From Ctena decussata (Eukaryota > Mollusca > Bivalvia > Lucinida > Lucinidae): a stretch of 64,000 nucleotides of DNA. The translations under genes and the position numbers were made by a program. Positions 1 to 11,260 of the stretch are shown here, in pieces; within the stretch, counting starts at the first letter, position 1, and each line of letters opens with the position of its first letter. The DNA lies in contig OZ022511.1 of assembly GCA_963989385.1 (NCBI GenBank), positions 1,860,001 to 1,924,000 of the forward strand, written 5' to 3'. The notes beneath the pieces were generated by a model that was given only the letters and a program-made list of their open reading frames with translations, did no database searches and was not told the origin of the DNA.

Positions 1-890
1 TGTATGACAAAACCCTTCCAAAAAGGATTCTACTCTTACAGACATAATTCTGCTCCTGGAAGCGCAAATTCTTTCTTTAAGAGTTGCATACTTTGTACAG
101 CCAGGCTATAAAGCCACTTGCCTTGAGCAATTCAGCACTAAGCGCTTGGAATTCTTAACTGGTCCTACCAGAAATTCTACTTTGTCCTGGGTGTAACACA
201 ATCCTATGTGCTCAGCCCTCAGAAATAGTTGGTTGAAATTACTGGATATGGTTAAAAGATCAAATATAAGTTACCTTTTTTTTTTTCTCTTTTTTTTCAG
301 AAAAAAGTCCAGAATATCTATTTTCAACTATTCTATGTAGCCACTTTTGACAGAATCAAAGAAATATTTACGATAAATATGAGAACAGGACCCTTAATTT
401 TCTGCATGGGAACCTTAAAAACATCAAGAATGCTGCAGAAGGCAGTGTCTCCCGTGCCCCGTCATTGTAAAAAAAAAAAAACACAGCTACAGTAATAACC
501 CTAAAATTTCAGACACCCGAGACTCGGACAATTATTGTGTAAAAATTCTTAGAAAGTGGATTTTACACATGTTAATGCATCTAAATGATGCTTAGTGAAC
601 GACAATTGTTATAGACCCCGAACAAACTGCTCAGGAGCAGTTTGATCTGGGTCTACAATGTTTGTTCAGACCTGTCTGTCCAAATATTTAGGGTCATTAC
701 GGTAAACCTGAAAATTGGACACAACTTTATGCCGCCGATGACACGGGAAAAATAATACCCATGTCTCGACGCTGGTACTGCCGGCGAGACAAAAACGGCA
801 TGAAAGCATGGAGGTGTACCCATACACCTTACTGGTTCCCTGCTACTTACTCTAAGTGCATACTGCCATGCATGAAATGCTTCTGCCACA
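1..890. other. intronic sequence of SPNS with dispersed repeats
   Basis: No exon is recognisable. The stretch around 30-130 carries a short hairpin-type repeat (AAGGATTCTACTCTTA and GCAAATTCTTTCTTTAAGAG) that recurs near 8580, 46054, 55080, 55430 and 63060. Positions 540-690 (TTAGAAAGTGGATTTTACAC, CTGTCTGTCCAAATATTTAG) recur in inverted order at 48180-48380. No later SPNS exon was found here, so this is read as part of intron 3 of the minus-strand gene. Confidence 0.45.
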
Positions 891-891
891 T

Positions 892-1350
892 TGGCACCAA
901 CTATATAACCAAGGCCACTGAAATATGAAACATAGCTGAGTTAACCCCCTGCATGAATGGATAATCTCCCTTTAAGGTTGTTAATGGGACTGCCACTGTG
1001 GCACTGGCACCAACTATATAAACAAGGCCACTGAAATAGGTAACATAGCTGAGTTAACTCCCCTGCATGAATGGATAATCTCCCTTTAAGGTTGTTATTG
1101 GGACTGCCACTGTGACACTGGCACCAACTATATAACCAAGGCCACTGAAATATGAAACATAGCTGAGTCAACTCCCCTGCATTGAATGGATAATCTCCCT
1201 TTAAGGTTGTTATTGGGACTGCCACTGTGACATTGGCACCAACTATATAACCAAGGCCACTGAAATTAGAAACATAACTGAGTTCCCCCCCCCCCCCCCC
1301 CCCCCCCCCGCCCCCCCTGCATGAATGGATAGTCTCCCTTTATGGTTGTT
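892..1350. repeat. tandem repeat, four units of about 114 bp, with poly-C tract
   Basis: The phrase GGCACCAACTATATAACCAA starts near 893, 1005, 1120 and 1234, giving a period of 112-115 bp. Each unit contains ATGAATGGATAATCTCCC and AAGGTTGTTATTGGGACTGC. Units differ by a few bases. The last unit is interrupted by a C-run (about 1285-1317), which looks like replication slippage. Minus-strand open frames across it are an effect of the repetition and are not genes. Confidence 0.85.
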
Positions 1351-1722
1351 ACTGGGCTTATTAATGTCAATTCTGTTTCTCTTACATGTAACTTTCTGAA
1401 TCAGTTGCAGCTGAGAAACCGGCAGATTTTGTTGAAAATTATTGTTTTTCTCTTGTTTATTTTCTTTGCACAAACAATGTGAGGAATTTCCATACTAAAA
1501 CTAATCATGCAAGATGTCTGAAAGTGCTTGACCTCTGTGGTCATGCTCCACAGGTCAATTTCTTACTAGATATGAACTCTGGTGGATGGCAGATGGATTA
1601 ACACTATTCCAAAATGCAATATAGCATAAGGTCAGCAGCATTGTCAGTTTCTGCCATAAACTCAAAATACTGCTACACAATGTGCATAGCAGAGTTGGGA
1701 GTTCTTTGCAGAACAAATGATC

Positions 1723-1927
1723 CAGAGCTCTAGATAAGAGGGGTATTTGATGATAATTGAGGGATGATTTTTTTTATTTCTCATTGAAACCATATGTTGT
1801 GACCCCTCAGAATCTGAACCGTCTTGCCAAGATGGTTCAGATGAGGGGTCACAACATACGTTTTTATCCAGGATTTACAAAATTATCCCTAATTATCACC
1901 AAATACTCCCTCTTATCTAGGGCTCTG
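1723..1927. mobile_element. palindromic MITE, family A, copy 1
   Basis: The element is about 205 bp and almost fully self-complementary. The ends are CAGAGCTCTAGATAAGAGGG and the complement of CAGAGCCCTAGATAAGAGGG, and the centre is GAACCGTCT...AGATGGTTC. Flanks share ATGATC on both sides, a possible target duplication. Full-length relatives lie at 10764-10966 and 58554-58756, and an interrupted one at 36567-37393, all about 203 bp once insertions are removed. No coding capacity is seen, so it is non-autonomous. Confidence 0.8.
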
Positions 1928-2378
1928 ATGATCTAAAACAAAAAAACTTAATACTGATGAAATTACAATTGCATTTCAAACTCCAGGTTACAACCTTTAT
2001 CACACAGAAGTGAGTAAATATTGAGTCAAGTAGTAAATGTTTTGCACAGGAAGAAACCTTATATACTTAATTAACCTTTCAAACAAAATTATTTCCCTAA
2101 TAGTCTGTTCGCTTTCCACATGTTCAAAGCAAACAGGTTTTCTCATTTTTAAAAAAACTTGTGAAAGACAGATACTATATTTATTGAGCTAAAAAACATA
2201 TTTCTTGTGTTTTTTTTTTTTTTTTCATCCAGAATGACCCAAATTATCTAAATCAGTCTTCTGAAATTCTAAGAATCTGATGGGTTTTCCCCTTCCAAAT
2301 CAATCCCAAAATCTAGATCTGTCTTTTTAAGATGGATCTAGATTTTTGGGACTGTTTTTGAAGAGAAAAACCTGTTCT
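1928..2378. other. unassigned intronic sequence
   Basis: AT-rich sequence with a T-run near 2212-2225. A short inverted motif at 2318-2350 (AAAATCTAGATCTGTCTTTT and TAAGATGGATCTAGATTTTT) also occurs near 8700, 10615, 11620 and 57000, marking another small dispersed hairpin repeat. No coding signal. Confidence 0.4.
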
Positions 2379-2855
2379 TGCACACTGGATAGACAATGCC
2401 TTTCTTTTCACCTGGGATAGAAAATCTTATCTTACCCAGGTGTTCTTACCCAGGACCGAATAAAAATCAGGAGCATTCAATGCATTGGTTGTATTGGAGG
2501 TCAAGTATTTGCGTCGTCAAGTGACGTTGGCATTTTAGATGATGAAGTCATGAAGATGGCAAAAATGACGTCAGTTTATGCACGTCTGACATTGTTGTAA
2601 AGAACAAAGTGGCGATCCTTGAAAGCGGCGCCTTCTCTCAAAATCAAATAAAACCTCTCACGCACTAGAACTAAGCATTTTATTAAGTTCTGAAGTTAAA
2701 ACAAAACGTGGTGTGCAAGAAAAAGTATCTATCATGGGTGTGAGGTGTGGATAGAAAAATCTGTCACTCGGGATCACTGTTCGGCATCACTCATCAAGCC
2801 TCGTGATGCCGGACAGTGACCCTCGTGACAGATCTTTCTATCCACAACTCACAAC
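2379..2855. repeat. dispersed repeat D, copy 1 (with 3' hairpin)
   Basis: This block of about 477 bp matches 19946-20414 in order along its whole length, for example TGCGTCGTCAAGTGACGTTGGC, CAGTTTATGCAC and AAGTATCTATCATGGGTGTG. The last 110 bp form a hairpin whose arms read GTGTGGATAGAAAAATC and its complement, with a GATCACTGTTCGGCATCA core. Both copies carry TGACGTCA-like sites. No open frame is shared, so it is most likely a non-autonomous DNA element. Confidence 0.75.
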
Positions 2856-3148
2856 GATGAAAGATACTTTTAGTCTCCTACGAAGAAATACGGTACCTTC
2901 TGTCCAAAGACAAAGTATTATTAAAGAGCTGCCCACATTATGAAAGAGAGAGTTTGAGCCAACTGCGATATTTTCTATCAAAAACTACCTCTCAGGACCT
3001 CCAAATTAAGCTAAACTTCAATTCAAGTCAGAGATGGATCTGTACAGCTTTGACTAGGACTGTGATTTCCATTCAAACAATTGTGTTCAAGCTGACTAAG
3101 TCTGAACCAACCCAGCTTGCTCAGGACTAAATGCCCATTATAGGAATG

Positions 3149-3291
3149 AATTTTTTTTTTGGTGGATTTTATCAATGTGTAAACGCCATAGAATCACTCA
3201 CAAACTGAATAAAGCCCAAAGGGCTTTATGTTAAGTTTGTGAGTGATTCGCCGGCATCTACACATCCAAAAAATCCACAAAAATAAAAATC
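3149..3291. repeat. hairpin repeat
   Basis: The arms GGTGGATTTTATCAATGTGT / ACACATCCAAAAAATCCAC and AATCACTCACAAACT / AGTTTGTGAGTGATT surround the core AAAGCCCAAAGGGCTTT. The whole is about 140 bp and resembles a small foldback MITE. Confidence 0.65.
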
Positions 3292-3557
3292 ATTTCTTAT
3301 AATTCCAACTTGGCCATCTTTTTCTCAAAATTGTCAGCTATAGTGAGTATCTTAGAAATTGCCGCCAAGAAAATAGTTCCAAGTAGTTCCAGATTTCTGG
3401 CTCAGGGAGTTTGTCAAAGTATAAACGCTGGTTCATGTTCGCTCTTGACCAATCAAATTGCACTTAATTAGTATTAGGAAGTTGAGTTGGAATCATTGCC
3501 CTATATTCCTTGTTACAGTCCTAATGGGAACCATAGCATGATAGCACAATATCCAAC

Positions 3558-3784
3558 CAGGGGCCATATTTATAAAATGACTTAAGTCGTTGCTATGCTG
3601 TTGCTAAGGCTAAATTTCTTTGAAGGAGATTCCCTACAACTATGAAATTTGCTCTGTAGGAACAGTCTGAAAAAGACTGTTCCTCCAGAGCAAATTTCAT
3701 AGTTGTAGGAAATCTCTGTTATAGAAATTAAGCCTTAGCAACAGCATAACAACGACTTAAGTGCTTTTATAAATACGGCCCCTG
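3558..3784. mobile_element. palindromic hAT-like MITE, family B, copy 1
   Basis: The ends read CAGGGGCCATATTTATAAA and the complement of CAGGGGCCGTATTTATAAA. The arms TTGCTATGCTGTTGCTAAGG and AATTTGCTCTGTAGGAACAGTC fold back around a central AAAGACTGTTCC. A second copy of exactly the same length (227 bp) is at 46795-47021. The CAGGG start suggests a hAT-derived element, but clean 8-bp flanking duplications were not found. Confidence 0.75.
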
Positions 3785-3939
3785 AGCAAGTGAGCAAGGG
3801 CCAGCACCATCACCTACATGAAATAAACTAAACATGTCCAATTGTCCATGTAGTCACATATCACTGGGTTCCATCACAAGATTTTATAATAATCAAAACA
3901 ATACAAACTGAAAGTTCACTTTTAACACAAAAATAAATT

Positions 3940-4830
3940 ATATAAATTTCAAAGTCTGTGACCTTGACCTACAGTCAGCAGCAGCCGCAAGATGATGTCA
4001 ACAAAACTGTTTCAACCTTGCAGTAAACCTAGTCACACATCAAAAGGTTTCATTCAAGTATATTGAAAACATAAGCAAACAGATACAACTTAATACAAAA
4101 CTTTAACACTAATGTTATATAAGTTTCCAAGTCTGTGACCTTACCCTTAGGTTTGCAGCAGCATCCAGATGATGCAAACTAATACATGTATGCAGGGCTG
4201 GAAAATTCCATTCGTCCGCTCGCCATGAAGAGTGGCTCTTGCTGGAGGACGAGTGAAATTTTTTATTTTTCCCAGTGTAAATTATTGAAATCATCATATC
4301 TTTGATCATGTAGGACTAGTGGAAATTTTAAGAATTTTCCAGACCTGAGTATGTATCCATCAACAAATTCCAATAGAAGCTTTCAAAAAAATAGAGCAAA
4401 AGCAAAATCTAAATACGAAACTTTAACATAACTGTTGTACAAAGTCCTGAGTCTGAGACCTTCACCTTAGGCCTGCAGCAGCATCCAGGTGATACACAAA
4501 CTGATCAGTATCCATCTTGTAGTAGCACTAAGCATATTTAAACAAATTCCAGTAAAGGTTTTCAGGAAAACAGAGCAAATGCAAAAACTTAATGCAAAAC
4601 TTTAGCACAACTGTTATACAAATTTCTAAGTCTATGACCTTTACCTTTGGCCAGCAGCAGCATCAAGGTGAACAAGCTCTGGATAACAGAAGCAAAAGAA
4701 AGAAACTTAACATAAAACTTTAACAAAAATGTTAACTTACATATGGACAAACAAACCAACGAACGAACGAACAGACAGATGGACAAATGGACGGAAAGAC
4801 GAAAACTATATACTGAGTAACCCCTCGATA
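3940..4830. repeat. pearl-like element: tandem core repeat plus GAAC/GGAC tract
   Basis: Four imperfect units of about 170-180 bp carry AAGTCTGTGACCTT followed by CAGCAGCAGCATCCAG (near 3952, 4128, 4448, 4626). Downstream lies a short tetranucleotide-like tract (GAACGAACGAAC, GGACGGAAAGACG) and then a small hairpin (ACCCCTCGATATACTTC...GCCGGGGGTA). This order, core array then tetranucleotide run then terminal sequence, is the layout of bivalve pearl elements. The exact left end is not visible. One unit is split by the insertion at 4193-4347. Confidence 0.55.
4193..4347. mobile_element. small hAT-like MITE inside a pearl-like unit
   Basis: Inverted ends CAGGGCTGGAAAATTC and (complement of the right end) CAGGTCTGGAAAATTC bound 155 bp. 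Removing the block restores the spacing of the surrounding tandem repeat. Flanks are ATGTATG and AGTATGTAT, so a target duplication is blurred. Confidence 0.55.
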
Positions 4831-6155
4831 TACTTCATATGCCGGGGGTATAAATAGCATTATAATGAGCAGCATTATAATGAGACTTCACTGTAATTCT
4901 ACTTGAATCAAGACTCAGTGCTCCAGACAAGAAGGGGTAACATGAATAATCTATGGATAATTTTCCAGAACAAGAATTCCGCAGAATGCTATGTCGCACC
5001 TGCCTTGCTGTTCCACAGTAGCAAAGATCATGGTTAGAATAGGTTTGATAAATTCATGTATAAAAATTTGAGTGAACTGGTCTTGCAAGCTAAGAAGGAT
5101 GCAATTCTGGACGTAAAATTCAACAGTCAACAGAGTATGAAATAATCATTAAATATATAATGTAGTTAAACAATCCAAGAACCAGCTTAAGAAAACATTT
5201 TATGCTATGTCTGATGATTGTAAGTGGGTTAGTTTGTGAGAAATTATTTTAATGCTAGAGTACATATAAATGTGGATGCCAGGTTGGCCTTCAAATTTCA
5301 AAAGCCAACAGAGCACATGAAATATACATCACGCATAAAGTTTTGATGTTTTGGCCATTGTGTTTAAAGAGAAACATACTTAAAAGCTAGGGTCAATGCC
5401 ATCTTGGACGTAAAATCTCACAAAGTCAGCAGCCCTTGAAATAAAGGTCAAGGGCAGACGGAAGTGCAACAACCCTCAATACCATTTTATGAAGAAACTT
5501 TTTGCCAGGTTTGATGATTCTAGGTATCATACTTTGAGAGAAATGGACTTAAATGCTAGGGTTGCTGTAATTTTTTACGTGAAATTTAAGTCAGCAGAGC
5601 GTGAAATATAGGTCAAGAGTAGATAAAAGTGCAACGTGCCTAAGGAAGATTCTACGAAGAATCTTTATACCAGGTTTAATGATTGCAGGTATCATAAATT
5701 GAGAGAAATGGACTTAAACACAAGGGTCCAGGTAATTTTGGCCATTAAATTTTACGAAGTCGGCAGAGCATGAAATATAGGTCAAGGGTAGTAAAAAGTG
5801 CAACATACCTTGAGAAAATTCTAAGAAGAAACTTTATACCAGGTTTGACGATTGTAGGTTTCATAGTTTGAGAGAAATGGACTTAAACACTAGGGTCGAG
5901 GTAATTTTGGACATTGAATTTTACGAAGTCAGCAGAGCGTGAAATATAGGTCAAGGGTAGAAATAAGTGCAACGTGCCTAAGCAACATTCTACGAAGAAT
6001 CTTTATACCAGGTTTAATGATTGCAGGTATCATAAATTGAGAGAAATGGACTTAAACACAAGGGTCCAGGTAATTTTGGCCATTAAATTTTACGAAGTCG
6101 GCAGAGCATGAAATATAGGTCAAGGGCAGTAAAAAGTGCAACATACCTTGAGAAC

Positions 6156-7756
6156 CAGGGCTCGGGAAAACCGGATTTCTTTCGGTCCCAGACCAAAATT
6201 CATAAATTGGGACCGATTGGAAACAGCCTAAAGCCCCAAAAAATCGGTCCCATACTGGCACAATACTTAGGAAATTTTCTCCAATTCGTCCGATAATTGT
6301 TACACACGGCCGTTTGATCTTGTCCCGACATATGAAATATCGCCACTGTCTTTAAAATTCAAGCACGTGTCATAACTAATCGGATTAACGCAGGTGTTAG
6401 CCAGACGAAAAGACCGCCTACGGGCCAATCGAGATTGTCCGTATGGAGCACTGAACCACGTCGGACCGCCTACCTGTCATTAACAAGTGTCATAATGACG
6501 CGCACTCAAGATTACGACAGTCTGCAAAACAACTAATCAAAATCACGATGACTGGGCTTTGGGATGAAAGGTGTCCATCTTTTCTCACAATCGCGAGAAT
6601 GTAACTGACCTGTATGTGTAGGGCGTATGCCGACTTCAAAAGTTTGTGAATGTATCCATAACAGATGAATGCTGACGAATGTATTCACAAAGTCTGTCCG
6701 AAGTTCATTCATATTTACTGTGAGTTTTTAGGAATACGAACCTATTCCGCGAAAAGAGTAGATTCAAAACGAAGATACATTGTTAATATTAATAGTCACT
6801 ATTTCCGACGCGTTATGGTCTATGCTCTTGTAAAAATATACAATGTTTTGAATAATGGAACTATAAAATATGAAAATGGAAACGTCCATTTCACCGATTT
6901 CCTAGTTGTGTCGTCATACCGTCATGCAGACCAGTGCGAAAATAATGCCGATCAGAGCACAAAAATAGCGCATTTTGTTCAGGGTCTACGCGATTATTAT
7001 ATTGGGTATAATACTAACGGTAGCGTTGATATGCAATTACCCGCTCGTTTATGGGTCAAGCACGTTTTGTCTTAGGTGTAAAGATAAAAGACGCCGCTGT
7101 GAGTATAACGTACGCAGTGTCATTCTAACTGCATGACGGCTAAAGGTACCTAAGTACACACACAGATGACTAACAATCGTATCATCCAGCGCAACTAAGC
7201 AGTCAGACCAGTCTTTCTTGTTCGCATCTAACATGAATAATAATTAACGGCGACCTAGCGACAACCGAATACTTCGGTGGAAGCTAGTCAATATACGCTC
7301 TTCACGCGTTCCGTAAGTCACCATTTCCGATGCGGCAGTGGAGGGGAAATAATGCACTTTGGGTACGTTAAACAGGACAACAATAATAACTTGGGCGAGT
7401 TAATGCTCAGGACTTGCGTATTGTTCACAAACAGGAATGACCGTCAATTTTAATGCGATTGGGCTTGAACAAGTTGTCTCCCCTGCCCACCAGTCAATCA
7501 AGTGTGATGTCTTCTATCACGTCCGCTTTGCCTACGAACACGTTCTAGTCTTGTATTTGCTTAACATCCGTAGCTAAACGTCTTAAAATGTTTGAAACCA
7601 AGAACTCCACCAAACACAACAATGTACGACCATCGGGATTAATTCATAGGACTTCGTTTGTTGTCATTAGTTTTCGTGACAGGTATCAATTTTAATTAGT
7701 TAGGTGATGACATCATAGGCTGGACCGATTCATTTTTCAATATTTCCCGAGCCCTG
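6156..7756. mobile_element. hAT-type DNA element, 1601 bp, with exact 8-bp target duplication
   Basis: The ends CAGGGCTCGGGAAA and TTTCCCGAGCCCTG are inverted repeats, and TTGAGAAC flanks both sides (6148-6155 and 7757-7764). The uninterrupted sister sequence at about 7928 (CCTTGAGAACATTCTAAG) confirms the insertion point. An 8-bp duplication and CAGGG termini are diagnostic of the hAT superfamily. The interior is more GC-rich than its surroundings, with many CpG, and carries only short frames, so it is non-autonomous or a decayed copy. Confidence 0.9.
6665..7075 (+). CDS. hypothetical 136-residue ORF inside the hAT element
   Basis: The longest open frame in the 1.6-kb hAT element runs from ATG at 6665 to TAG at 7073-7075. 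The product is basic and mixed in composition, with scattered cysteines and no zinc-finger spacing, transmembrane segment or transposase motif that I recognise. It might be a remnant of a transposase N-terminus, captured host sequence, or a chance frame. Position inside the inverted ends means it travels with the element. No splice partner could be identified. Function is not assigned. Confidence 0.25.
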   Translation: MNADECIHKVCPKFIHIYCEFLGIRTYSAKRVDSKRRYIVNINSHYFRRVMVYALVKIYNVLNNGTIKYENGNVHFTDFLVVSSYRHADQCENNADQSTKIAHFVQGLRDYYIGYNTNGSVDMQLPARLWVKHVLS

Positions 7757-8272
7757 TTGAGAACATTCTAAGAAGAAACTTTATACCAGGTTTGACAATT
7801 GTAGGTATCATAGTTTGAGAGAAATGGACTTAAACACTAGGGTCGAGGTAATTTTGGACATTGAATTTTACGAAGTCAGCAGAGCGTGAAATATAGGTCA
7901 AGGGTAGAAAAAAGTGCTACATACCTTGAGAACATTCTAAGAAGAAACTTTACACCAGGTTTCATGATTGTAGGTATCATAGTTTGAGAGAAATGGACTT
8001 AAACACTAGGGTCGAGGTAATTGCGGACGGACGGACGGACGGACGGACGTACGGACGGACGGAATGACTGACGGAGGGATGGACGGAAAAGTAAACTCCT
8101 ATATCGCACCTTGCTAAAGCAGGTGCGACAAAAATGATCTCTGAATTATCCTAAAATAAAACCACCTTATCTGGAGTTAGATCTGTCTGAAGAAAAACAA
8201 TTAAAACTAAACATTTACATTTATCCGGACACAGTTGGCTTATTCAAACCTCTGTTTTTTTCTCTTACTTAC

Positions 8273-8424
8273 CTTCCAACAGGAATGGCAAAGTAAAATA
8301 TCATGAGCATTTTGGTCCGTAAATCTGTATGAAAGAGATCTGCTATGATGGTTGGTGCTATGGTGGAATAGCTTGCCTCGCCAATACCAACAAGGCCTCG
8401 TAGCAAAATAAACGCCCAAAAATG
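8273..8424 (-). CDS. Spinster-family transporter, coding exon 3
   Basis: Reading on the minus strand, acceptor TTTCAG precedes CATTTTTGGGCG and donor GTAAGT follows GTTGGAAG. The 50 codons encode [20 protein letters not shown] followed by [20 protein letters not shown] and [10 protein letters not shown], then two bases of the next codon (probably Ser). This covers transmembrane helices 4 and 5 of the MFS fold. The run [19 protein letters not shown] is the strongest Spinster signature in the window. The exon enters in phase 0 and leaves in phase 2. No further exon was recognised to the left, so the remaining roughly 60 percent of the protein lies outside the window. Confidence 0.95.
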
Positions 8425-8820
8425 CTGAAATGGATAATGAGGATTGTACCATCATGAGAAAAGGTGCCCTTAGGTGTATGGGTACATCATCATTTTTTTC
8501 TTTTTTTGCAATTTTTACATAGGGATAAAATTTTGACTTCCTGTTTGTTTCCCAGATGTTGAAGCCCTCTCCAAATGGGATCTACTCTTAAAAGAAAGAA
8601 CTTGCTCTTTTTGTGTGTTTTCTCTACCAAAACAATCTCAAAATTTGGGATTGTTTTGGAAGAGAAGAAATAAAAAGGAGCAAATTCTTTCTTTGAAAAT
8701 CTGGTTTTGTTGTAGAAGATGGATCTAGATTTTTGGAGGGGAAGACTTATGTCTTATAACTGAAGAAACATGGCAGTTGATGCAGATAGGGAAGTTTCTA
8801 TCAGACTCTGTGGATGATCA

Positions 8821-9341
8821 GGCCCTAGGTTATAAACCTTTTTTCATGCTTAACTCAGCTGAGCATGAAATTTTACCTGCTAATAAATAGCAAATTACTG
8901 ATAAGTACAGTTGATTTCTTGCTCATCAGTGATCTCCCCAGAAATTTCAGAAGGCATGTCGCTTTATAGCAAAAAATATCAGATTTATTTTTAAAATCCT
9001 TCATAGCAATTTTTTGTCAATTGACATTTTAAATCATAATTGATGATCCTTAATGCATTTAAAACAACTTTGCTGGCTGAGAAATGAAAATAATAGCATT
9101 TTAATAAACTTTCATTGGAAATTAAGGCATGTTTCAAAGGTAATTTGAAGAGGAAGGCATGTTGCAAGCAACATGCCTTAATGGTCTGGGGAGATCCCTG
9201 CCCAGTTTAGCTGAGTATGTAATTTTCTTTGCATATGAATATGAAAATGCCAACATTAGTTGGCATTTTCATATTTATCAGCAGAGAAAATTTCATGCTC
9301 AGCAGAGTTGAAAACGAATTTTTTTTTATAACCTCAGGGCC
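8821..9341. mobile_element. foldback element, 521 bp
   Basis: The outer arms read GGCCCTAGGTTATAAACC and (right end, complement) GGCCCTGAGGTTATAAA. Inside these, GAGCATGAAATTTTACCTGC pairs with GCAGAGAAAATTTCATGCTC. A second nested hairpin at 9225-9290 has the arms ATATGAAAATGCCAAC / GTTGGCATTTTCATAT. It sits in SPNS intron 2. No coding capacity. Confidence 0.7.
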
Positions 9342-9635
9342 ATATTGTTGAAGTGAATAGGCTCTGCTATTTACATTTTTGTTTTCCCAGCTAAATTTGG
9401 ATCAATTTTTTTACAGATTAGTTTAAGAAGTATTTTATTCATCATATAAACATACACAATCAATTCATACAGCAATAATACGAAAGAATTCGATAACAAG
9501 CTCAATTTTTACAGATTATTTAATTCAGTGTTGTTAAAATATAGTCTCCTTTGAGCCAGCGCACTCATGAAATAAGTATCCTATTTATGTAGCTTTAAAA
9601 CAGCGTTTCTCAATCTCTAGAATGACCCCAAATAT

Positions 9636-10142
9636 TTTGCTAGTGACGTTTTATAACAGGTTTTAGTGACGTCATTAAAATTCAGACGTCACAAACCTAT
9701 GATCTGCTATCAAATGTCTTCCTTGATGCTTGCATGTTCATTTTGTTCATTTAAAATCAAAATATTAGTGGAAAATAGAAAAAGTCTGGTTGCTAATATA
9801 AGAAAGATGTTGCTAACGAAAGACAGAAATTTCTCCTGCCTTTGCATATATAAGATAGGCCCTCAGCTCATATAAGAAACTTCTGTCTCCCACCTTTGCA
9901 TAGATAAGATAGGCTCTCAGCTCATATAAGAAACTTCTATCTTACACCTGGCAACATCTTTCTTATATTAGCAACCAGTCTTTTTCAAGTTTTGACTAAT
10001 ATGTTAATTTTAAATGAACAAAATCGACACGCAAGCATGTCGGATGATGTTGGATAGCAGATCATAGGTTTACGTCATTCAATTTTAATGACGTCACTAA
10101 TTAATGACGTCACTAAAACCGGTTAAAAAAGTCGCTAGCAAA
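9636..10142. mobile_element. foldback element with TGACGTCA sites, 507 bp
   Basis: The ends TTTGCTAGTGACGTTTT and AAAAGTCGCTAGCAAA are inverted. The arms continue through TTTAGTGACGTCATTAAAAT, ATGATCTGCTATC and GGTTGCTAATATAAGAAAGATGT with matching complements. The centre is a short direct duplication (CCTTTGCATA...AAGATAGGC...CTCAGCTCATATAAGAAACTTCT). A 69-residue frame across the left arm is incidental. It lies in SPNS intron 2. Confidence 0.75.
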
Positions 10143-10379
10143 CTTGACATGAGAGGCTAAGTTGCATTTTGTTTTCACCCTCTGGAAGATAATATAGTCC
10201 ACATATCGTGTTTTCCGTCTATTTCTGAGGTGCAAACTGTGTTTACACCCATTTCAGGACCCGATAAACACTGGGCTGCTCAAAATTTACTTCAGATCAC
10301 TGGATGAAGAGTTGAAATTTTCCTGTTCTGAAGCCTAATTTGACTTTAGGTTTAAAATCAGCCAACAGTGGGAGAAAAA
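10143..10379. other. unassigned intron 2 sequence of SPNS
   Basis: No coding or repeat structure was recognised between the 9636 foldback and the 10380 hairpin. Confidence 0.3.
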
Positions 10380-10531
10380 TAATCCATCATGAGCCAGTCC
10401 ATGTTGGATAGGTAAATCTCACCCTTGGGGTCGGAATTTCAACCAGGGACTCGGCAAGCCTCGTCCCTGGCTGAAATTCCAACCCCTCGGGTTTGATTTC
10501 CCTATCCCACATGGACACTCATGATGGATTG
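10380..10531. repeat. hairpin repeat
   Basis: The arms AATCCATCATGAG / CTCATGATGGATT and GGAATTTCAACCAGGGAC / GTCCCTGGCTGAAATTCC fold around TCGGCAAGCCTCG. The palindrome of about 150 bp is without coding capacity and lies in SPNS intron 2. Confidence 0.7.
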
Positions 10532-10763
10532 TTATATTCTTATATGACTGCAGGCCTATCTTACATATGCAGAGAAGAAAGAAAAATAGTTTTTTTCTTA
10601 ACCAATTGCAAAAATCTAGATCTGTCTTATAAAACGGATCTAGGTTTTTTGGATTAATTTAAAAGGGAAAACACCTATCTTATAATCGTAGATATAAGTG
10701 GACTGTTCTTACAATAATGTATACACAAAACAGTAAAGACTTTTTTACACATTTTTATCAAAT

Positions 10764-10966
10764 CAGAGCCCTAGATAAGAGGGGTATTTGATGATAATTG
10801 AGGGATAATTTTCTTTATTTCTCATTGAAACCATATGTTGCGACCCCTCATCTGAACCGTCTCGACGAGACGGTTCAGATATGGGGTCACAACATATGTT
10901 TTTATCCAGAATTAACAAAAATTGTCCCTATTTATCACTAAATACTCCCTCTTATCTTGGGCTCTG
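10764..10966. mobile_element. palindromic MITE, family A, copy 2
   Basis: This 203-bp relative of the 1723 element has ends CAGAGCCCTAGATAAGAGGG and CTTATCTTGGGCTCTG, with centre GAACCGTCTCGACGAGACGGTTC. It lies in SPNS intron 2. Confidence 0.8.
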
Positions 10967-11260
10967 AAAATGTGAGATGGATGCCCTATACCAACAAAAT
11001 GCCACTGCAGGTAATTAGCATCATCTAAAAGTGTACTTTACTGCTTGAGGGAACAAGAAAGACTCAGATCAGCCTGTGCATACAAACAGTCAGTGTCTTC
11101 CCTACTTGCATAAATCTGATCAGTGGTGTTGCTTTTTACTCTTTAGATGCCCCCAGGATTCACATCTGATCATGTGCAGACTAGTGTGACATGACGCCAA
11201 TCAATCATTTCTGTATTTTTGCCAAATCACAACAATATTGAGCTAGGATAAAACACTTAC
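10967..11260. other. SPNS intron 2 remainder
   Basis: Contains short GATCAG-type repeat fragments (GACTCAGATCAGCCTG near 11052, AAATCTGATCAGTGG near 11104) related to the palindromic repeats at 54380-55735. No coding signal up to the exon 2 donor. Confidence 0.4.

Larger units (their letters stand above)
4993..8129. mobile_element. pearl-like element with 168-bp tandem core, terminal inverted ends and GGAC tract
   Basis: GAGAAATGGACTTAAA recurs with the GGACTT core near 5545, 5710, 5879, 6048, then 7826 and 7996. The period is therefore 165-170 bp across the insertion at 6156-7756. The array ends in a (GGAC)n tract (8023-8080) followed by ATATCGCACCTTGCTAAAGCAGGTGCGAC. The left end GTCGCACCTGCCTTGCTG and the complement of the right end, GTCGCACCTGCTTTAGC, form a terminal inverted match of about 15 bp. 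No long open frame belongs to this element. The order of parts matches bivalve pearl elements; assignment to the Helitron-related group is inference. Confidence 0.6.

Noticed and set aside
892..1350. CRISPR-like array
   Set aside because: Whole units repeat with no unique spacers, in an animal genome; it is an ordinary tandem repeat.
1..8272. Search for the next SPNS exon (Gly-Leu-Gly-Tyr block after helix 5)
   Set aside because: No acceptor followed by a matching block was found on the minus strand; it probably lies beyond the left edge.
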